This document shows positions 8,051-12,219 of a stretch of 12,219 nucleotides of DNA, in pieces. The stretch's first letter is position 1; each line of letters begins with the position of its first letter. The DNA is taken from the NCBI GenBank assembly GCA_021781255.1, contig JAJXXG010000453.1, positions 1-12,219 of the forward strand, written 5' to 3'. This DNA is from Acidobacteriota bacterium. Its GTDB lineage: Bacteria; Acidobacteriota; Terriglobia; Terriglobales; Acidobacteriaceae. The notes beneath the pieces are model-generated. The model saw only the letters and a program-made list of their open reading frames with translations, ran no database searches and was not told the origin of the DNA. The position numbers and the translations under genes are program-made.

Positions 8051-8458
8051 ATGACCTCTCAAACACTCCTAACGCCGCGCCAGGCGGCAACCAAGCTCGG
8101 AATGAGCTACCCAGCCCTGAAGCACTGGATATTGGCCGGGCGCATTCAAACCGTGAAGACTCCGGGGGGCCATCACCGCATCCCGCTCGGCACTTTGGAC
8201 AAGTTCCTTTCCGCTTCGCAGCCGAACCCCGACTCCGCACCCAAGGGCTCGGGCCGCATCAGCGGCCGCAACCAGTTGCGCGGAACGGTCGCTGAGATCG
8301 TCATCGAGGGCCTGATGGCAAAGGTCGTTCTTTCCATCGGCGACCAGCGCGTGACCTCCATCATCACCGCCGACGCCGTGCGCGATCTCGACCTCCAGCC
8401 CGGCGACACTGTCGCCGCCCTCATCAAGGCCACTGAGGTCATGATTATTCGGCCGTAA
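8051..8458 (+). CDS. Helix-turn-helix plus TOBE domain protein (molybdate-type regulator)
   Basis: A 135-residue cytoplasmic protein with two domains. Residues about 6-53 form a MerR/excisionase-type winged helix-turn-helix, with LTPRQAATKLGMSYPALKHW, then the wing TPGGHHRIP and LDKFL. Residues about 73-135 form a single TOBE (Mop-like) domain, with LRGTVAEIV, VVLSIGDQRVTSIIT and LQPGDTVAALIKATEVMI. TOBE domains of this type bind molybdate, tungstate or similar oxyanions. A role as a small oxyanion-responsive regulator is therefore likely, but no transporter or molybdoenzyme gene is next to it. I chose the ATG at 8051 because the helix-turn-helix starts right after it. No good RBS precedes it: a GGGGGAAG lies about 16 nt away. 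In-frame ATG at 8018 is an alternative. It is divergent from hppA, with palindromes in the shared region. Confidence 0.85.
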   Translation: MTSQTLLTPRQAATKLGMSYPALKHWILAGRIQTVKTPGGHHRIPLGTLDKFLSASQPNPDSAPKGSGRISGRNQLRGTVAEIVIEGLMAKVVLSIGDQRVTSIITADAVRDLDLQPGDTVAALIKATEVMIIRP

Positions 8459-8476
8459 GGCGGCATTCAGCAGGCC

Positions 8477-8496
8477 GTCGGCGTTTGTACGCTGAC
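8477..8496 (+). terminator. Hairpin after the HTH-TOBE gene
   Basis: GTCGGCGT-TTGT-ACGCTGAC forms an 8-bp stem with one G-T wobble and a tetraloop, 18 nt after the stop codon. The following sequence, CGTTCCCTCGTTCC, is only moderately T-rich, so it may be a weak terminator or a 3'-end stabilising hairpin. Confidence 0.45.
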
Positions 8497-8571
8497 CGTT
8501 CCCTCGTTCCCCGGCTCCCTCAGCCCTTCAATAACTATACCCTTTTCCGAGCGTTTCAATATGCTTATAGG

Positions 8572-8601
8572 TTGCATAATTCGTATATATTCGTATATAG
8601 T
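8572..8601 (+). promoter_or_regulatory. Candidate promoter of the right-hand receptor gene
   Basis: TATAGT (8596-8601), a 5-of-6 match to the -10 box, is preceded 18 nt upstream by TTGCAT (8572-8577), a weak -35. Transcription would begin near 8608, about 60 nt before the GTG start. TATATT at 8586-8591 is an alternative -10 without a clear -35. The surrounding stretch is strikingly AT-rich compared with the flanks. Confidence 0.4.
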
Positions 8602-8608
8602 CGTGAAT
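8579..8608. repeat. Three phased 10-bp repeats over the receptor promoter
   Basis: ATTCGTATAT occurs twice back to back (8579-8588, 8589-8598), followed by the degenerate copy AGTCGTGAAT (8599-8608). The TCG trinucleotide recurs exactly every 10 bp, about one helical turn, so the copies face the same side of the DNA. They overlap the candidate -10 region of the receptor gene, which suits a regulator site or curved promoter DNA. Confidence 0.5.
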
Positions 8609-8666
8609 AGAATTCAAGCTCGTTAAAGACTTTTCAACCTTAAATACTGAAATTTCGGAGGCTGCT

Positions 8667-11600
8667 GTGAATACCTGTGCGTTCCGGGCCAACCGGGTGC
8701 ATGCTCGCCGTATCTTCGTTTCCTCCCTCTCTCTTTTCATAGCTCTGACAATGCTTCCCCGATTGACCCCTCATGCGGTGGCTCAAACCTCGTCGCAGTT
8801 GACCGGAACCGTCACCGATCCGTCGGGCGCGGTCCTCTCTGCTGCAAGCGTAGTTGTCAAGGACGTCGACACGGGAATGATCAGAAATACAGTCACCGAC
8901 GATTCAGGTCGATTTCAGGTTCTTTCACTGCCCGTTGGCAACTACGAAATCGTCGTCAATAAAAAGGGTTTTGCCCAGGAAACCAGAACCGGAGTGCGCC
9001 TGGCCGTCGGCGAGGACGCGGATGTCGGCATCCGCCTTACATTAAGCGGTGAGAAGCAACAGGTGGTTGTGCATGCCGACGCCTCGATTGTGAATGCCTC
9101 GACGGAGGATACTCCTGGGCTGGTAGGGGAAGAAGAAATCAAGGCGCTGCCGCTCAACGGGCGCAGTTTCGATGAGTTGTTGACCCTCAATCCGGGAATT
9201 GTAAACTTTACGTCCTTAAAGACTGGCGGGACAGGCGTTTCCAATTCCTCAACGGGAAACAATTTTGCTGTATCGGGCAACCGCCCTCAGCAAAATCTGT
9301 TCTTGCTCAACGGCGTGGAGTTCACCGGCGCGGCGGAAAACAATATGCAACCCGGTGGTCCAAGCGGCAACCTTATGGGTGTGGAAGCGGTGCGCGAGTT
9401 CAATGTGCTTCGCGACACTTACGGGGCGGAATATGGAAAGCGGCCGGGCGCGCAAGTTGTTATTGTGACCCAGTCGGGAACCAGCAGCTTGCATGGCTCG
9501 GTTTATGAGTATCTGCGCAACAACGATCTCGATGCTCCCAACTATTTCGACCTGGCATCCGCGCCTCCCTTTCAGCGCAATCAATTCGGCGCATCGCTCG
9601 GTGGTCCCGCCCGGAAGGATAAGACATTCTACTTCGCCAACTATGAAGGACTGGTTCAGAATCTGCATCAGACCTCGGCGGCTTTCGTGCCCGACCTGAC
9701 TTCGCGGGCCGCAGCCGTGGCCAGTGTCAAACCGTTGCTCAGCCTTTGGCCCACACCGCCGGCAAATGCTCCCGACTTCAGTGGAATCGCCGAAGTTTTC
9801 TCGAGCCCTCTGCAAACCATACACGAGCACTTTGGCAACGTCCGCGTGGATAACATCTTTTCCCAAAAGGATTCTGCTTCGGCCATCTACACCGTGGATG
9901 ATGGGAATGACTTCACAGCCACGATCGCTGACCCCTACAGCGCAGACGTGCTCACTCTTCGCGAACAGGTCGCGACGCTGGATGAAACACACATCTTTTC
10001 GTCATCGCTGCTGAATGATGCGGAGATTGGTTATTCGAGAGCGGCTTACTTCTTTACAGGAGAGCCGACGCCGGGAACTCCGGCAGCCAGCGTTTCCGGT
10101 TTTCTATCCGACCGTCCGGTCGGCGCAGTAGTGGTTGGCGGCAGTGCCGCCTCGAACCCCCAGGCGGCCGTTGGCCTCGCAGGCAGCAACAATGGAAGCG
10201 ATCTTACTGTAGCGCGAAACATTTTCACTTATCAGGACAAAGTCAGCTTGCAGCATCGCGCGCATCTGTTCAGCTTTGGCGCCTGGGTTCAGCAGTTCCA
10301 ATCCAATGACACCCTCGCGCTCAGCCAATTTGGGCAGGCGACCTTTACGAGCCTTGCTACTTTTTTGACAGGTACAATGGGCTCTTTTCTCTACAACCCC
10401 GCTCCAACGGAAATGAATTGGCGATCGTTGTTTGCAGCTTTGTATGCGCAGGACGAAATTCGAGTCTCTCAAAGATTGATGGTGAGCGTGGGATTCCGTG
10501 GTGAGTTCTCCACTGGCTGGAATGAAGCCCATGGCCGCGCTGCCAATTACACATTCAACAACGGCGTCATTTCCAGCACGCCGAACATTTCCAGCAACAC
10601 CTTTACGACGAACAATGAGAGATTTCTGCCGGCGCCTCGTGTCGGAATAGCGTGGAGTGCGATTCCGGGCAAGACGGTGGTTCGTGCCGGGTTTGGAATG
10701 TATTACGAAATGCAGGACGCACTCGGTTACCGCATGGACCAGAATGCGCCGTATAACCCGACCTACAGCATTGCGAGTGAACCCGTATCGAGCCTTCCGA
10801 TCTCTACCAGCGCCCCTGTGCCAGCCAAAGCATTGCTGAACCCCGGCGGAGTACAGCCGGACGCGAAGATGCCGACTCTCATCTCCTACTCGCTGGGAAT
10901 TGAACAGGAAATAACGCCAAATACATCACTCACTGTCCGCTACACAGGGTCGCACGGATACCACGAATTCATCGGAATTGATGCGAACGAACCGGTTCCA
11001 ACAATCTGTGCCGCATCGCCCTGCCCGGCTGTCTACCCGAGCAACTTCCCTGCTCCCCTGGCAGGGACTCCCGTTCCGGCCGGCTCATATTACATTGCGC
11101 CTGGAACTGCCAAGGCGAACGCGAGCCTGGCGAATACCTGGACTTGGTTTTCATCTGGCACCAGCAACTACAACGCCTTGCAGATTGATGCAAATCACCG
11201 CTTCAGTCAGGGAGTTTCCCTGCGCGGTGTCTATACGTGGTCAAAGGCGCTGGACGATGGGGACTCACTGAACCAGACCACCGCAAGCAACGCTCCCGGA
11301 TTGGTGGCAAACCCGTATGACATCAGGGGTGACTGGGGACCGGCCACCTACAACATGAAGAATATTGCTGTGATCAGTGCGGTTTATAGCCTGCCATTTG
11401 GAAAGGAACAACGATTTGCAAGCCAATGGCGCGGTCTTGCGGGTGGGGCCGTCAGCGGGTGGTCCATAACCAGCATCTTCGACGTGCAGGACGGATTCCC
11501 GTTCACGCCGCAGCTTAGCTACAATCCTTCGAACAATGGCGACACGCGCAATCCGGTGCGGCCTTTCATCAACCCGAATTTTACGGGAAATCCGATTCTG

Positions 11601-11924
11601 GGAAAGCCGGGACAGTGGTTCAATCCGAGTGCGTTTCTTGCTCCACCGGCGAACAGCGGTTTCTACGGTAATCTCCGCAGAGACACGTTAACCGGACCGG
11701 GATTGGCCGACTGGGATTTCTCCGCCGTGAAAGACACAACGATTACGGAGCGGCTAGGGTTGCAGTTCCGCGCCGAGTTGTTCAATCTGACCAACAGGGC
11801 AAACTTCGGCATGCCGAATCTGATCGTCTTCACGCCCTCGGGCCTTTCAGGAACGGCAGGAGCAATTACCAGCACATCCACGACGTCGCGGCAGGTTCAG
11901 TTTGCCATGAGGCTCCATTGGTAG
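8667..11924 (+). CDS. Oar-like TonB-dependent receptor
   Basis: A complete 1085-residue outer-membrane protein. The GTG start at 8667 has GGAGG (8657-8661) 5 nt upstream. A signal peptide of about 39 residues, with basic start RANRVHARR and hydrophobic core, ends at AVA-Q. Residues about 43-125 form a carboxypeptidase-regulatory-like beta-sandwich (LTGTVTDPSGAVL, VTDDSGRFQVLSLPVGNYEI). Residues about 130-270 form the TonB plug, with LPLNGRSFDELL, NLFLLNGVEF near 211-220 and an EFNVLRDTYGAEYG segment. The rest is an extended beta-barrel rich in alternating and aromatic residues, ending in tryptophan (VQFAMRLHW), as expected of a barrel inserted by the BAM machinery. Such receptors take up large nutrients, often glycans or peptides, using TonB energy. 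No polysaccharide-degrading gene is visible next to it, so the substrate is unknown. The gene appears monocistronic, with phased repeats upstream and a strong terminator-like stem downstream. Confidence 0.93.
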   Translation: MNTCAFRANRVHARRIFVSSLSLFIALTMLPRLTPHAVAQTSSQLTGTVTDPSGAVLSAASVVVKDVDTGMIRNTVTDDSGRFQVLSLPVGNYEIVVNKKGFAQETRTGVRLAVGEDADVGIRLTLSGEKQQVVVHADASIVNASTEDTPGLVGEEEIKALPLNGRSFDELLTLNPGIVNFTSLKTGGTGVSNSSTGNNFAVSGNRPQQNLFLLNGVEFTGAAENNMQPGGPSGNLMGVEAVREFNVLRDTYGAEYGKRPGAQVVIVTQSGTSSLHGSVYEYLRNNDLDAPNYFDLASAPPFQRNQFGASLGGPARKDKTFYFANYEGLVQNLHQTSAAFVPDLTSRAAAVASVKPLLSLWPTPPANAPDFSGIAEVFSSPLQTIHEHFGNVRVDNIFSQKDSASAIYTVDDGNDFTATIADPYSADVLTLREQVATLDETHIFSSSLLNDAEIGYSRAAYFFTGEPTPGTPAASVSGFLSDRPVGAVVVGGSAASNPQAAVGLAGSNNGSDLTVARNIFTYQDKVSLQHRAHLFSFGAWVQQFQSNDTLALSQFGQATFTSLATFLTGTMGSFLYNPAPTEMNWRSLFAALYAQDEIRVSQRLMVSVGFRGEFSTGWNEAHGRAANYTFNNGVISSTPNISSNTFTTNNERFLPAPRVGIAWSAIPGKTVVRAGFGMYYEMQDALGYRMDQNAPYNPTYSIASEPVSSLPISTSAPVPAKALLNPGGVQPDAKMPTLISYSLGIEQEITPNTSLTVRYTGSHGYHEFIGIDANEPVPTICAASPCPAVYPSNFPAPLAGTPVPAGSYYIAPGTAKANASLANTWTWFSSGTSNYNALQIDANHRFSQGVSLRGVYTWSKALDDGDSLNQTTASNAPGLVANPYDIRGDWGPATYNMKNIAVISAVYSLPFGKEQRFASQWRGLAGGAVSGWSITSIFDVQDGFPFTPQLSYNPSNNGDTRNPVRPFINPNFTGNPILGKPGQWFNPSAFLAPPANSGFYGNLRRDTLTGPGLADWDFSAVKDTTITERLGLQFRAELFNLTNRANFGMPNLIVFTPSGLSGTAGAITSTSTTSRQVQFAMRLHW

Positions 11925-11972
11925 GACAGGGCAGCTGATCGCTGCTGCCATTCATCATGAAAAATTGAGAGA

Positions 11973-12007
11973 GAAGGACGCAGGAACCCTCAGTTCCTGC
12001 GTCCTTC
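11973..12007 (+). terminator. Perfect 15-bp stem after the receptor gene
   Basis: GAAGGACGCAGGAAC (11973-11987) pairs perfectly with GTTCCTGCGTCCTTC (11993-12007) across a 5-nt loop, 48 nt after the stop codon. The downstream GTTCCCTTGC is only moderately T-rich, so termination may be imperfect, but the stem is very stable. A smaller GGCAGC/GCTGCC hairpin (11930-11949) precedes it. Confidence 0.75.
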
Positions 12008-12050
12008 GTTCCCTTGCTCCCGGGGTCCCTGCCTGCTTGATCGAGTCAAT

Positions 12051-12080
12051 GCTATCCAATGCGCTGCTATCCGATGCGCT
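12051..12080. repeat. Two adjacent 15-bp direct repeats upstream of the right-edge gene
   Basis: GCTATCCAATGCGCT (12051-12065) is followed at once by GCTATCCGATGCGCT (12066-12080), a single mismatch. They lie about 75-100 bp upstream of the TTG start at 12153, a position that suits an operator. I do not recognise the motif. Confidence 0.5.
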
Positions 12081-12152
12081 GCATGTGTTAGAGTCGATCT
12101 GAAATCATTTCTTTAGACGAATAGCTTCGATTTTTTCACTGAGGAGATTCGG

Positions 12153-12219
12153 TTGAATTTCCTGAAAATTGCTTTTCCGGCTGTCCTTTCATTCGTCGCC
12201 TCAACCCAACTCATCGCCC
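12153..12219 (+). CDS. Start of an exported protein (runs off right edge)
   Basis: TTG at 12153 follows GAGGAG (12141-12146) with a 6-nt spacer. An in-frame stop at 12114-12116 bounds the frame upstream, and no ATG lies between. The 22 visible codons read as a short basic start (LNFLK) and a hydrophobic core (IAFPAVLSFVAS) ending TQLIA, a typical signal peptide. Nothing of the mature protein is in the window, so its function is unknown. Confidence 0.6.
   Translation, partial: MNFLKIAFPAVLSFVASTQLIA

Overview
The window looks like chromosomal DNA from a member of the Acidobacteriota, probably a Terriglobia-like soil lineage. This is inferred from gene content, not from a database match. The clues are two large Oar-like TonB-dependent receptors with an N-terminal carboxypeptidase-regulatory-like domain, a long B12-dependent ribonucleotide reductase, a membrane pyrophosphatase of a divergent subfamily, and strong GGAGG ribosome binding sites with some GTG and TTG starts.

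Layout from left to right. (1) 1-545, minus strand: the 5' end of an Oar-like TonB-dependent receptor that runs off the left edge. (2) 546-1199: non-coding. It holds a 22-bp tandem repeat upstream of that receptor and, directly after the nrdJ stop codon, a 115-bp long inverted repeat with two nested hairpins. (3) 1200-4547, minus: nrdJ, the adenosylcobalamin-dependent (class II) ribonucleotide reductase. (4) 4548-4912: the nrdJ control region, with a near-consensus sigma-70 promoter, an NrdR-box-like palindrome and a leader of about 300 nt full of hairpins. The leader includes a terminator-like stem followed by six U, so it looks like a riboswitch or attenuator. (5) 5010-5257: a hairpin-rich intergenic block and the hppA terminator. 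(6) 5277-7823, minus: hppA, a membrane-bound ion-pumping pyrophosphatase. (7) 7824-8050: a divergent intergenic region with two perfect palindromes (16 and 14 bp). (8) 8051-8458, plus: a small helix-turn-helix plus TOBE protein. (9) 8667-11924, plus: a complete 1085-residue Oar-like TonB-dependent receptor, preceded by helically phased 10-bp repeats and followed by a 15-bp perfect stem terminator. (10) 12153-12219, plus: the first 22 codons of an exported protein, preceded by a 15-bp tandem repeat.

The genes do not form one operon; each appears to have its own control region. NrdJ makes deoxynucleotides, HppA recovers energy from the pyrophosphate released by biosynthesis, and the receptors probably import large substrates across the outer membrane. 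Uptake of B12 or other ligands cannot be assigned to either receptor from sequence alone. I do not see a defence island, CRISPR array, IS element, tRNA or rRNA. The most promising undescribed material is non-coding: the nrdJ leader, the structured element after nrdJ, and the repeat or palindrome sites upstream of hppA and the exported-protein genes.
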